Positions 9,267-17,766 of a DNA stretch of 64,000 nucleotides are shown here, piece by piece. Within the stretch, counting starts at the first letter, position 1; every line of letters begins with the position of its first letter. Position numbers and translations under genes: made by a program. Source of the DNA: Dawidia soli (GTDB lineage: Bacteria > Bacteroidota > Bacteroidia > Cytophagales > Cyclobacteriaceae); contig NZ_JAHESC010000007.1 in assembly GCF_018598185.1 (NCBI RefSeq), positions 123,641 through 187,640 on the forward strand, read 5' to 3'. The notes under the pieces were generated by a model. The model ran no database searches, was not told where the DNA came from, and saw only the letters and a program-made list of their open reading frames with translations.

Positions 9267-10073
9267 TTAAGTATTTGATTTATTCGCAGTGTCGGCGGAT
9301 ATATTGGTGATGGCGGTCAGCATCTGGTGTAACCCATACGGCATGTCGCCCGCCTTGATATTCATTTCCACTTCGATCGACCGGGAATGGTTCTCTTTTG
9401 TGCCCGACGTGATCGTACCCCGTACACTCTTCGGTTGAATGAGATACCAGGGACGGCTCTCCTGCTTCTCCGATTGCACCGTACCCATTTGATCGTATTT
9501 TTCCGATGTGTCGGAAACTTCCATCGAGAATTTGAACTTCGCCGTATCGATGCCCAACGGTTGGACGGGCAGCAACGCCAGGTTGGGCACATAGATGGTC
9601 CGCATATTGCCACCGCCGTCCAGGTAGCTGAAGCATTGCTGGTAAAGATCGCCGAAACGACGATAGAAGTCCTCCACGTCGGCGCGCTCCTGTGGGTCGA
9701 GCGTCTGGTTCGGGTCCCGGGCTTTCTCCAGCTGGGCGGCAATTTTTGTCCTGGCCTCGTCGTATTGCTCGATGTCTTTGCGCGCCCGCAGCAGCTCCTC
9801 CCGGTACGCAGGATCTATATTCTTACTGGCGATCTTGGCGTCCAGCTCGGATCTCTCTTCTTTCGTGTATTGGTGCCGGAATCCGATCTGAAGTATGAAA
9901 TTCAGGAACGCGCGGGCCGATTGTACCTGCGCTTCGAAAATGGAGTTCAGCGGCGCCAGCAAGGCCGCGGAAAGACTCAATTTTTGATCCTCCGGGGGCG
10001 GGCCCGTATGAGGAGAAGGAATAGGGGGATTCTGATCAGGAGGAGCGCTCCCGGCATCACGTTCATCTGCCAT
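9267..10073 (-). CDS. DUF2589-like protein (long form)
   Basis: 268 residues, start ATG at 10073. It begins with a proline-rich linker (residues 1-30), then the same helix-plus-strands plan as the next gene: LSAALLAPLNSIFEAQVQSA, a charged helical insert of about 80 residues, VPNLALLPVQPLGIDTAKFKF, and a closing MPYGLHQMLTAIT. The insert (KEERSELDAKIASKN through DPQERADVEDFYRRF) may form a coiled coil and explains the greater length. No signal peptide or membrane helix is seen. It is the first gene of the four-gene minus-strand block and its promoter should lie in 10074-10220, back to back with the GNAT-MarR operon. Confidence 0.8.
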   Translation of the reverse strand: MADERDAGSAPPDQNPPIPSPHTGPPPEDQKLSLSAALLAPLNSIFEAQVQSARAFLNFILQIGFRHQYTKEERSELDAKIASKNIDPAYREELLRARKDIEQYDEARTKIAAQLEKARDPNQTLDPQERADVEDFYRRFGDLYQQCFSYLDGGGNMRTIYVPNLALLPVQPLGIDTAKFKFSMEVSDTSEKYDQMGTVQSEKQESRPWYLIQPKSVRGTITSGTKENHSRSIEVEMNIKAGDMPYGLHQMLTAITNISADTANKSNT

Positions 10074-10222
10074 ACTATATATAAAGTGTCTGGGTTACAG
10101 AAAAATATAAAAAGCCCACCGGTATCGCCTCGTGCGAGACAATACGGAGGGCTCATGAGCGAACCTACCCAAAAGATCGAAAAGAACCAAACACCGAGAA
10201 AAGGGTATTTTTCCGGGTGTGC

Positions 10223-10258
10223 ATTTATGTAGTTAACTACGTAGTTTTGTACATAAAT
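10223..10258. promoter_or_regulatory. 36-bp compound palindrome, likely MarR operator over the GNAT-marR promoter
   Basis: The arms ATTTATGTA (10223-10231) and TACATAAAT (10250-10258) are perfect inverted repeats. A second perfect palindrome, AACTACGTAGTT (10235-10246), shares the same centre. A third, GTAGTTAACTAC (10229-10240), overlaps it. A Bacteroidota -7 box, TAGTTTTG (10242-10249), lies inside. The GNAT start is 10 bases downstream and marR is the second gene, so autorepression by MarR is the simple reading. The binding protein is inferred. Confidence 0.65.
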
Positions 10259-10267
10259 ACTTGCAGC

Positions 10268-10771
10268 ATGACCGCGTCGCTTTCCATCGACCCCCTCGGC
10301 AATGACCGGAGCCGGGAGGTGATTGATATTATATTGCCCATTCAGCAACTTGAATTTAACGTGCCCGTAACCCTGGAGGCACAGCCCGACCTGTTACAAC
10401 TCGAAGAGGTCTACCACGGCTCGGGCGGTGGCTTCTGGGGCGCGCAGTATAACGGGCAGCTCGTGGGCACCATTGGGCTCATCGCCTTTGCCGGACCGGC
10501 CGGCGCCATCCGTAAGATGTTCGTACGAAAAGAATTTCGCGGCAGGGAACTGGGCATAGCCCAGCAGTTGCTCGACACGCTGGTCACCTGTAGCCGCCAA
10601 CGAGGCCTGCAGGCGTTATACCTCGGCACTGTATCCCAGCTGCACGCAGCCATACGATTCTATGAGCGCAACGGCTTCCGCCGGATTGAAAAACAAGACC
10701 TGCCGCCAGCGTTTCCCGTCATGGCCGTCGACACTGTATTTTATTACCTGGACCTGTCCCCACGATCATGA
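10268..10771 (+). CDS. GNAT family N-acetyltransferase
   Basis: 167 residues from the ATG at 10268. The frame opens upstream at 10217, but that start would lie inside the operator palindrome and would add a non-homologous leader. The GNAT acetyl-CoA loop is visible as VRKEFRGRELGIAQQLLDTL (RxxGxG/A type), followed by ALYLGTVSQLHAAIRFYERNGF, the usual beta5/alpha4 region. The substrate is unknown. The stop overlaps the marR start as ATGA, so acetyltransferase and regulator are translated together. Stand-alone MarR-GNAT pairs often deal with a small toxic or signalling molecule, but nothing here identifies it. Confidence 0.88.
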   Translation: MTASLSIDPLGNDRSREVIDIILPIQQLEFNVPVTLEAQPDLLQLEEVYHGSGGGFWGAQYNGQLVGTIGLIAFAGPAGAIRKMFVRKEFRGRELGIAQQLLDTLVTCSRQRGLQALYLGTVSQLHAAIRFYERNGFRRIEKQDLPPAFPVMAVDTVFYYLDLSPRS

Positions 10772-11277
10772 GCATTCCCCTGATAGACGAGGCCGGCATC
10801 CTGGCCATCTCCACCCGCCTGCAACGCCTCAGCGAGCAACTGCGGAAAGATTGCGCGCTGTTGTATAAAGCGCAGGGCATCGACTTCGAGCCGAAGTGGT
10901 TCCCCGTGATCTATGCGCTGCACCAAAAGCCCGTACTGAGTGTCGTCGAAATCGCCACCGAGATAGGCTATACCCACCCCTCGACCATCAGCCTATTAAA
11001 GGAACTGGAAAAGCATAAGCTGATCCGCTCCCGGCGCGACAAACAGGACGAGCGTAAGCGTCTGCTGCAGCTCACCGACAAAGGCCAGGCGCTCGTCACA
11101 CAGATGCAGCCCGCATGGCAAGTGCTGACGCGGGTACTGACGGCGCTGACCGACACACCGAATAATCTTCTGACCGCGCTCGACGAAGTAGAACGCGCGT
11201 TAGTACAAAAGAGCCTCATCGACAGGCTGCTGTCGGCCGTTGAAACAAAGCCCACGCGGGTGAGCCCGACCGCTTAA
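10768..11277 (+). CDS. MarR family transcriptional regulator
   Basis: 169 residues, start ATG at 10768 overlapping the GNAT stop by four bases. The winged helix-turn-helix covers about residues 50-115, with VVEIATEIGYTHPSTISLLKELEKHKLI as helix pair plus recognition helix (in family terms) and SRRDKQDERKRLLQLTDKG as the wing. The flanking helices serve dimerisation in this family. The compound palindrome at 10223-10258 in front of the operon is its likely operator, giving negative autoregulation of both genes. Confidence 0.9.
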   Translation: MSIPLIDEAGILAISTRLQRLSEQLRKDCALLYKAQGIDFEPKWFPVIYALHQKPVLSVVEIATEIGYTHPSTISLLKELEKHKLIRSRRDKQDERKRLLQLTDKGQALVTQMQPAWQVLTRVLTALTDTPNNLLTALDEVERALVQKSLIDRLLSAVETKPTRVSPTA

Positions 11278-11384
11278 TAATTGGCCGGAGCCGCTTAATA
11301 ACTACATATCTTTTTCTGTGGTTTCGTGCAGACCTTGCAGTTGTTTTATACCCAAGCTAACTAACAACGCACAAAATTGGTCTT

Positions 11385-12002
11385 ATGGTTACTACTCTGA
11401 AAAAGGCGCAGCGGACGCGCCAGTTTATCATTGAAAAGGCCGCCCCCCTCTTCAACCAGAAAGGCTTTGCCGGCACCTCCATTACGGACATAATGGAAGT
11501 TACCAAGCTGGCGAAAGGCGGCGTCTACGGAAACTTTGAAAGCAAAGCAGAGATCTGCCGCGAGTCATTCAACTATCTGGCGATGGACCTCTCTGACAGG
11601 CTCGACAAAGTTGTAGCGCGCGAGCGTACCGGCAAGCAAAAGCTTTTTGCCTTACTGGACTTTTACGAGGAATACCTCCTGCAGGACGATGCCGGCGGTT
11701 GCCCCATCCTGAACTTCGGGGTAGAGGCCGACGCCGCGCACCCTGTTATCAAAGAGCAGGTGAACAATGTCATCTGGCTCTTTCAGGGACGGATCTCACG
11801 CATCGTGCAACAGGGCATTGAAGCCGGCGAGTTCCTGGACAGTTTTCCGGCAGAAGAGTTTGCCATCAAGATGTTTACCATGCTCGAAGGCGCATTGCTG
11901 ATCGGCCGTATCCAGGAAAGCTACGAGCAGATGCGGCTCATCACCGGCCTGCTGAAGGCCGAGATCCGCCAGTACCTTGTCATGCAGCCCTCTGCGCTTT
12001 AA
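11385..12002 (+). CDS. TetR/AcrR family transcriptional regulator
   Basis: 205 residues, start ATG at 11385. The N-terminal helix-turn-helix (about residues 10-55) is typical: KAAPLFNQKGFAGTSITDI followed by AKGGVYGNFESKAEI. The C-terminal ligand domain contains GGCPILNFGVEADAAHP, similar to TetR proteins of the YfiR/AcrR group. It lies 107 bases after marR and is not clearly in one operon with it. No divergent partner gene is present, and its target is not evident from the window. Confidence 0.88.
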   Translation: MVTTLKKAQRTRQFIIEKAAPLFNQKGFAGTSITDIMEVTKLAKGGVYGNFESKAEICRESFNYLAMDLSDRLDKVVARERTGKQKLFALLDFYEEYLLQDDAGGCPILNFGVEADAAHPVIKEQVNNVIWLFQGRISRIVQQGIEAGEFLDSFPAEEFAIKMFTMLEGALLIGRIQESYEQMRLITGLLKAEIRQYLVMQPSAL

Positions 12003-12238
12003 CAAAGAAAAATACTGTGAGCTTGTTGCCGGCCGATCATTCGCGCCGGCAGCCGGTCCGGTAAACGTTGGGCCCATTCTCCGTGCGGATGACACTTTTA
12101 CGGTTACATGCTGGTATATAGACAGCTTTCCGACCTCCCTACATCTGCGGAACCCGCCGGTTGTCCCCGAATGCCTGCTTTTTACCGGTAATTTTATACC
12201 CGGTAACGGCCCCTATGGGGGTTCACAGATTGCCATCG

Positions 12239-12252
12239 GGTATAATTATACC
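12239..12252. promoter_or_regulatory. 14-bp perfect palindrome upstream of small membrane protein
   Basis: GGTATAATTATACC is a perfect palindrome 31 bases before the ATG at 12284. Just upstream, related CCGGTA motifs occur at 12184-12215. A partial -7 match, TATCTTTA, follows at 12258-12265. It may be an operator, perhaps for the TetR protein encoded directly upstream. This is weakly supported. Confidence 0.35.
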
Positions 12253-12283
12253 TTCCTGTATCTTTACCGCAAACACAACCAAC

Positions 12284-12760
12284 ATGAAAGGAAAACTCCT
12301 CCTCCTGACCGCTTTGCTTTTTGTGGTGTATACAGAGTCTTCGGCGCGTGCCCGGATACCGTATTGCTCCGAATGTCAGTACATCATTCCGGTAGCCGAC
12401 CTGCCGGACAGCGCCCAGTTCTATTCAGAAGAATACAAGGCCTATGCCGATGTAGCCTATGTCTACAAGCAGTTCTGGATCGTATGGCTGCCGATCTGGA
12501 ATTTCGACGAGCACTACTGCCTGTCGATCAAAGATAAGGATGTATACTTCGACGTGAGCGACGAAGAGTTGAAGTCGTATGCATCGGCCTATAACCTCGA
12601 CCTGCCGTCGAACCCCATTTCGCTGTGGGACAAGATCGGTGGCAAAGCTATCATCCTCGTGTTCGTCGCCGGTGCGATCTGGGCATACTGGGGCAAGGAT
12701 AGCGCCGAAGAAAAAGAAGAAGGCACCACGCAAGAGGTACCCGTAGAAGAGAAAAAATAG
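12284..12760 (+). CDS. Small secreted or membrane-anchored hypothetical protein
   Basis: 158 residues from the ATG at 12284. The longer frame from 12161 would place the signal peptide internally. It has a signal peptide (MKGKLLLLTALLFVVYTESSARA), a domain with four cysteines or nearby polar residues (YCSECQYI, EHYCLSIKDKDVYF), one membrane helix near the C-terminus (AIILVFVAGAIWAYWG) and an acidic tail rich in Glu. The layout suggests a periplasmic domain anchored in the inner membrane with a short charged cytoplasmic tail. No family was recognised. It is followed by a clear terminator. Confidence 0.75.
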   Translation: MKGKLLLLTALLFVVYTESSARARIPYCSECQYIIPVADLPDSAQFYSEEYKAYADVAYVYKQFWIVWLPIWNFDEHYCLSIKDKDVYFDVSDEELKSYASAYNLDLPSNPISLWDKIGGKAIILVFVAGAIWAYWGKDSAEEKEEGTTQEVPVEEKK

Positions 12761-12796
12761 CCGTCCGCCCGCGAACGGTTTGTCCTGTAACCGAAC

Positions 12797-12846
12797 AGCC
12801 CCCCTGGGAAAAAAGCCTGAACTGGCGCCCGGAGGGGCTTTTTTTT
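12797..12846 (+). terminator. Rho-independent terminator
   Basis: Arms at 12797-12808 and 12828-12839 pair over 12 positions with one mismatch and one wobble. An eight-T run ends at 12846. It closes the small membrane protein gene and separates it from the permease at 12904. Confidence 0.85.
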
Positions 12847-12903
12847 GTGGCCGTTGAATTGTAATAGTGCCCTACGGACAACATTGCCAACCCCGGTATA
12901 CCT

Positions 12904-15318
12904 ATGCTTAAGAACTATTTTGTCATCGCCTGGAGAAGCCTGCTCCGGAACAAGGTCTACACCGCCATCAACATCACCGGGCTGGCCGTAGGCCTCTGCT
13001 GCTGCCTGTTGATCACCCTCTACATTCGCGAAGAGCTTTCATACGACCGGTATCACGAGCATGCACCGGAGATATACCGGGTGCTGCAGTCGTTCCGGCA
13101 GCCGAACAAAGAGGCAAAGCTGCCGCCACCGGCCCCCGAAGAGTACCAGGTGTGGGGTTGTGCGCCCGTCGGCCCGGCCCTGCAGGAGTATTATCCCGAG
13201 GTCCAGCACGTAACACAGTTTACCAGCCCGAATACGTTTTTGCTGGAACATGGCGACAAGCGTTTCCAGGAAAGTAATATCACGTTCGCCGATTCTGCTA
13301 CGTTCGATATCTTCAGCTGGAAGCTTCTGTCGGGAAATCCCGCTACGGCACTCAAAGAGCTGAACGGCATTGTACTGACCAAAAGCCTGGCCCATAAATA
13401 TTTCGGCGAAGAAGAGGCCCTCGGCCAGGTGTTACGCGTCGATAATAGTTTCCAGCTCACCGTTACCGGCGTCATGGAAGATATACCGGCCAATTCGCAT
13501 TTCTCGTTCGATGGTTTCATTTCGATGAACACCTTTCGCAAGTTCCGTCCCGAGATCTTCGGATGGTGGGGCTACGTGGATTTTTACACCTACTTCCGAC
13601 TACCCGGCGGCACTGACATAAACAAGCTGGAGGCCCGGATACCCGACTTCGTAACGCGCAACGTAGAAAACGGTGCCAACGGTTGGTATGCCATGACCTT
13701 CGAGCCCTTGTCGGACGCCTATTTATATTCCAGGGCTGGCCGCCAGCCCGGCGTCACCGGAAGCCTGGCCAATGTATATATCTTTGGCTCGGTAGCCGTG
13801 TTTATATTGCTGATCGCCTGCATCAATTTTATGAACCTGTCCACCGCGCGCTCGCTGGAGCGGGCCAAAGAAGTCGGCGTACGCAAGACCGTAGGCGCCC
13901 TGCGGAGCAGCCTGGTATCGCAGTTCCTCACCGAGTCGGTCATCCTTTCCTTTATCTCGGCCGTATGTGCGCTGGCGCTGGCGTTGCTCGTATTGCCGTT
14001 TGTACAGGAACTGTCCGGTAAAACGCTGGGTGGGAGCGAGGCACTGAAGCATGTGCTGCCTTGGGTGCTGTTCGCCGCGGGCGTCATCGGCCTGCTGGCC
14101 GGTTGCTATCCGGCGCTCGTGCTTAGCGGCTTCCGGCCCGCGTCCGTCTTGAAAGGTAAATTTAAAGCCTCCACCAGCGGCGTATTGCTCCGCAAGGGGT
14201 TGGTGGTCGTACAGTTTAGCCTATCCATCGCGTTGATGGCCGGCACGGCGGTCGTACTGTCGCAGCTCGATCACATGCAGTCGCACGACCTGGGCTTTAA
14301 GCAAGACCAGATGCTGGTGATCGACTATGGTGGCGATTCGGAAGTGAACAAAAAAATCGAAGCCATCAAAGGCGCCCTCAGCCGGCACCCTGCCGTAAAA
14401 GCCGCGACGGCCTCGCGCGCCGTGCCCGGTAACTTTTTTCCCAATGCCCACACCGTGGTGGAAGACCCCACAGGCGAAATGATCGCGGGGGGACCGTCCC
14501 TGTACGAGATCGACTTTGATTTCGTACCGACCTACGGTATCGAAATGGCCGCCGGCCGTACGTACTCGCGGGACTTCCTGGTAGACTCTACACAGACGAT
14601 GCTCCTGAACGAAGCCGCCGCCAAGCTCTATGGCTACTCCAACCCGGCAGACATCATCGGCAAGAAGTTCTCACAGTGGGGACGTGAAGGCGTAGTCGTC
14701 GGCGTCGTAAAAGACTTTCACTATCAGTCACTGCACCGCAAAGTAGAACCGTTGGCGCTGCGCCTGGCGCCCATCGAATCGCTGAACAATATAACGCTGA
14801 AAGTAGAAGACGGTAATTTTGAAAAGACAATAGCCGAGCTCCAGGCCATCTGGAATACCGTCGTGCCGCAGCGCCCCTTCCTCTATACATTCCTCGATCA
14901 ATCCTTCAGCCGCCAATACAGGGCCGACATACAGTTCACCAGCATCTTCTCCATTTTTGCGGGGCTCACCATCTTCATCGCCTGCCTGGGCCTGTTTGGC
15001 CTGGCCACATACGCCACCGAGCAACGCGTAAAAGAGATCGGCATCCGCAAGGTGCTGGGCGCATCCGTAGCCGGCATCGCCGGCATGCTGTCGTCGGACT
15101 TCCTCAGGCTGGTGGTCGTGGCCATGCTGATCGCCGTCCCCGCGTCGTGGTGGGCCATGAGCCGCTGGCTGGAAACATTCCCATACCGTGTATCCCTGTC
15201 GTGGTGGATGTTTGCCCTGGCCGGCGTGCTGGCGATCATCATCGCCCTGGTAACGGTCAGCGTTAAAGCTATCCGCGCCGCAAGGGTAAGCCCCGTAAGC
15301 TCCCTGCGGTCGGAGTGA
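12904..15318 (+). CDS. FtsX/MacB-type ABC transporter permease
   Basis: 804 residues, start ATG at 12904. The order is that of the large Bacteroidota permeases: a first membrane helix (about residues 20-42, INITGLAVGLCCCLLITLYI), a periplasmic MacB_PCD domain, an FtsX block of three helices (about 285-405, with SLERAKEVGVRKTVGALRSSL), a fourth helix and second periplasmic domain, and a second FtsX block (about 675-795, with EQRVKEIGIRKVLGASVAGI). It needs a separate ATPase, which is not next to it. Members of this family are annotated as antimicrobial-peptide or lipoprotein permeases, but the cargo here is unknown. It abuts the convergent alkB-like gene with no gap. Confidence 0.93.
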   Translation: MLKNYFVIAWRSLLRNKVYTAINITGLAVGLCCCLLITLYIREELSYDRYHEHAPEIYRVLQSFRQPNKEAKLPPPAPEEYQVWGCAPVGPALQEYYPEVQHVTQFTSPNTFLLEHGDKRFQESNITFADSATFDIFSWKLLSGNPATALKELNGIVLTKSLAHKYFGEEEALGQVLRVDNSFQLTVTGVMEDIPANSHFSFDGFISMNTFRKFRPEIFGWWGYVDFYTYFRLPGGTDINKLEARIPDFVTRNVENGANGWYAMTFEPLSDAYLYSRAGRQPGVTGSLANVYIFGSVAVFILLIACINFMNLSTARSLERAKEVGVRKTVGALRSSLVSQFLTESVILSFISAVCALALALLVLPFVQELSGKTLGGSEALKHVLPWVLFAAGVIGLLAGCYPALVLSGFRPASVLKGKFKASTSGVLLRKGLVVVQFSLSIALMAGTAVVLSQLDHMQSHDLGFKQDQMLVIDYGGDSEVNKKIEAIKGALSRHPAVKAATASRAVPGNFFPNAHTVVEDPTGEMIAGGPSLYEIDFDFVPTYGIEMAAGRTYSRDFLVDSTQTMLLNEAAAKLYGYSNPADIIGKKFSQWGREGVVVGVVKDFHYQSLHRKVEPLALRLAPIESLNNITLKVEDGNFEKTIAELQAIWNTVVPQRPFLYTFLDQSFSRQYRADIQFTSIFSIFAGLTIFIACLGLFGLATYATEQRVKEIGIRKVLGASVAGIAGMLSSDFLRLVVVAMLIAVPASWWAMSRWLETFPYRVSLSWWMFALAGVLAIIIALVTVSVKAIRAARVSPVSSLRSE

Positions 15319-15927
15319 TCAGGTAACGATCGTGCGGAACGTCAGGTTGACCCGCGGCCGTGTAACGAGCTTCGTCGGCGGCAGGCGGTGAAGCCAGTAG
15401 GTTTGCGTAGTATCTTTCATCACCAGCAGGCTGCCATGCTGTAGCACCACCGAAACGGTCTGGGCACTTTTCTTATGCTTGAATAAAAATTTACGTTCGG
15501 CGCCAAAGCTCAGCGAGCCAATGGCGCCGTTTCGTTTTAAGTCCCGTTCGGCATCGCTGTGCCAGGCCATGCCTTCCTCGCCCGTATGGTATAGATTGAG
15601 CAAACACGAATTATAGGTCTCACCCGTGCGCTCCTCGGTAACGCGCTTGAGCGCCAGCAGCGCCGGCGTCCAGGGCAGCGCGTGTCGCGTGGTGTTGGAG
15701 TAGGTATACGAAAACGCCTGGTCGCCGTACCAGGCTACCTTGCGCTTGGTAAAGATGTGTTTGCCCATGATCACCGCTTCGTCCTGACGCCAGGCGATCG
15801 AGTCCAGCAGCGTCTGCAAATAATGATCCGCTTCGGTTTGTGTAAAGACCGGTCCATAGTAATGCACCGTACCTTCGTACGGCAGCAGGTTCGGAGGGCC
15901 GGAGGCCGCTTCATGGAATAAGTCCAT
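15319..15927 (-). CDS. AlkB-like 2-oxoglutarate/Fe(II) dioxygenase
   Basis: 202 residues, start ATG at 15927. All family hallmarks are present: the iron ligands His123 and Asp125 in WHSDAE, His180 in YWLHRLPPT, and the 2-oxoglutarate-binding RxNxTxR motif with Arg192 and Arg198. NLYHTGEEGMAWHSD is close to the nucleotide-binding part of bacterial AlkB. It should remove methyl groups from alkylated DNA or RNA bases by oxidative demethylation. It follows the other oxygenase gene by 32 bases and probably shares its transcript. No ada or alkA gene is in the window. Confidence 0.92.
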   Translation of the reverse strand: MDLFHEAASGPPNLLPYEGTVHYYGPVFTQTEADHYLQTLLDSIAWRQDEAVIMGKHIFTKRKVAWYGDQAFSYTYSNTTRHALPWTPALLALKRVTEERTGETYNSCLLNLYHTGEEGMAWHSDAERDLKRNGAIGSLSFGAERKFLFKHKKSAQTVSVVLQHGSLLVMKDTTQTYWLHRLPPTKLVTRPRVNLTFRTIVT

Positions 15928-15959
15928 CTTTCCAGCGTTTATAGTCTACAGGCATACAG

Positions 15960-16688
15960 TTAGCTGACCGCGTCGTGAAAGATCACCCCCAGGGTATATC
16001 GCTCGCCGCGGTGCACCTCGCTTACGCCGTGGCGCATGCTGGCACGGTAATATCCCTTGCTGCCTTTCACGGGGCGAAAATTGGTCGTGAAGATAAGCAT
16101 ATCGCCCTTATCCGGTGTCAGCACGATCGCTTTTGATTGCGCCCGCGGCGTTTGCTGCGTCAGCACAAACTCGCCGCCCGTGTAGTCGCTGCCGGCCGCG
16201 CTGAGAAAGAAGACCAGCTGCAGCGGAAAGTATACTTCGCCGTACAGGTCCTGGTGCAGCGTGTTAAACCCCCCCGCGCCGTATTTCAGGATCAGGGGCG
16301 TAGCCTTATGCTGGTCGTGCGCGCGGCATTGCTCCAGGAGCGCGTCCAGCGAAGCCGGAAAGCGGTCTGGCAGGTGGAGAACCTCCATCCACGCATTGGC
16401 TACCGGCACCAGGTGCGGATATACTTCTTCCCGCACCGTTTGCAACGCCGCCGGCAGGGGATAGTGAAAATATTTGTATTCCCCCAACCCGAACCGGTGG
16501 CGCTCCATCACCACCGTCTTGCGGTAGCCGTGCGGCGCGGCGTAGCCTTGTTTAAGGGACTCGCACAACGCGTCGGAGAGAAGGTGGGGCAGCGACGCAT
16601 ACCCTTTTTCATGAAGCTGACGGGCGACGGCCGGCCAGTCGGTATTCATAAGCGCCGTGCGCAACGTAGTTATTTCAGCGGTGACCAT
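15960..16688 (-). CDS. 2OG-Fe(II) oxygenase
   Basis: 242 residues, start ATG at 16688. The jelly-roll motifs are HQDLYGEVYFPLQLV (His145, Asp147) and RHGVSEVHRGERYTLGVIFHD (distal His220 with the 2OG-binding Arg230). Proteins of this type are commonly found next to Ada or AlkB in adaptive-response clusters. The immediately downstream alkB-like gene fits that pattern and suggests a role with alkylated bases or modified nucleotides, although the substrate is not established. Its promoter lies in the divergent region shared with the AraC gene at 16864. Confidence 0.88.
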   Translation of the reverse strand: MVTAEITTLRTALMNTDWPAVARQLHEKGYASLPHLLSDALCESLKQGYAAPHGYRKTVVMERHRFGLGEYKYFHYPLPAALQTVREEVYPHLVPVANAWMEVLHLPDRFPASLDALLEQCRAHDQHKATPLILKYGAGGFNTLHQDLYGEVYFPLQLVFFLSAAGSDYTGGEFVLTQQTPRAQSKAIVLTPDKGDMLIFTTNFRPVKGSKGYYRASMRHGVSEVHRGERYTLGVIFHDAVS

Positions 16689-16780
16689 AAGAGCCAGGTT
16701 GTTTAGTGACAGCGCAAAGATGCGGTCGCCGAAAGCCCCCGGAAACCCGGAACTTGCTATTATCGCGGCGGTACCCTCGT

Positions 16781-16812
16781 TTTGGCAACGCCGTACCGCA
16801 ATTTGGCAACGC
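16781..16812. promoter_or_regulatory. Two direct repeats spaced 21 bp in the divergent promoter region
   Basis: TTTGGCAACGC occurs at 16781-16791 and again at 16802-16812, start to start 21 bases, about two helical turns. Same-face direct repeats of this size are the usual operator form for AraC proteins. The AraC gene starts at 16864 and the oxygenase pair diverges at 16688, so the site could serve either side. Confidence 0.55.
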
Positions 16813-16831
16813 GGCGTATTGCGTGGATGTG

Positions 16832-16839
16832 TATCTTTG
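16832..16839 (+). promoter_or_regulatory. Bacteroidota -7 promoter element for araC-type gene
   Basis: TATCTTTG fits the TAnnTTTG consensus exactly and lies 24 bases before the ATG at 16864. This supports that start over the longer open frame from 16657. A matching -33 element at standard spacing is not clear. Confidence 0.55.
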
Positions 16840-16863
16840 CAACATCACATCGCTTTTCCCGTC

Positions 16864-17766
16864 ATGAACAAGAATTCGATCCGGATCCGTTCCATCCGCG
16901 ACATGCACCGCATGCTGGGCATTGCCGAGCCGCAACACCCGCTGGTGAGCGTGATAAACTTCCGCGACATCCGCGACGCTACCGCCGACTTCACACAAGG
17001 CTGCTCGCTCGACTTTTACATGATCGCCATCAAGAAAGACTTCAAAGGAAAGATCCGCTACGGACAAAGCTACTACGACTTCGACGAAGGCGTGATGTCG
17101 TTCATCGCCCCGGGCCAGGTGTGTTACGAAGAGCGGAACGATCGCCCCGCCGCCGGCAGCTCCCTGCTGTTTCACGCAGACCTCATCCGCGGCTACGCCC
17201 TCGACAAAGGCATCAAACAATTCGAGTTCTTCTCCTATGCCATCAACGAGGCCCTATACCTCTCCAAAAAAGAAGAGCGCACGGTCGAAGGCATTTTCCG
17301 GAACATCCGCCGGGAGTACGAAGCCCCGCTCGATCGCTTCAGCCAGAACGTCATGGTCTCCCAGATCGAAGTATTATTGCATCACTGCGACCGTTTCTAT
17401 AACCGGCAATTCATGAGCCGCAAACCTGCCGGCAACGAATTGCTCGTAAAGCTCGACACGCTCCTGGACACACACTTCAACAACCACACAACGATAGGCC
17501 TACCCACCGTAAAAGAGCTCGCCGATGCCTTGCACGTATCGCCCAGTTACCTCAGCGACATGCTGCGCGCCTATACCGGCCAAAACACCCAACAGCACAT
17601 CCACCACAAGCTGATCGAAAAAGCCAAACAGATCCTAAGCTCCAGCAACCTCACCATCGCCGAAATAGCCTACCAACTAGGCTTCGAGCACCCCCAATCC
17701 TTCAGCAAGATCTTCAAACGCAAAACCAACGTCTCCCCCCTGGAATTCCGCCAATCGTTTAACTAG
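16864..17766 (+). CDS. AraC family transcriptional regulator
   Basis: 300 residues from the ATG at 16864; the frame extends upstream to 16657 but would run through the promoter. The N-terminal domain is cupin-like (YYDFDEGVMSFIAPGQVCYE). The C-terminal domain holds both HTHs: LADALHVSPSYLSDMLRAYTG and IAEIAYQLGFEHPQSFSKIFKRKTNVSPLEFR. It diverges from the oxygenase/AlkB pair and has a candidate direct-repeat operator between them. Its 3' end overlaps the decayed gene on the other strand. Confidence 0.9.
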   Translation: MNKNSIRIRSIRDMHRMLGIAEPQHPLVSVINFRDIRDATADFTQGCSLDFYMIAIKKDFKGKIRYGQSYYDFDEGVMSFIAPGQVCYEERNDRPAAGSSLLFHADLIRGYALDKGIKQFEFFSYAINEALYLSKKEERTVEGIFRNIRREYEAPLDRFSQNVMVSQIEVLLHHCDRFYNRQFMSRKPAGNELLVKLDTLLDTHFNNHTTIGLPTVKELADALHVSPSYLSDMLRAYTGQNTQQHIHHKLIEKAKQILSSSNLTIAEIAYQLGFEHPQSFSKIFKRKTNVSPLEFRQSFN

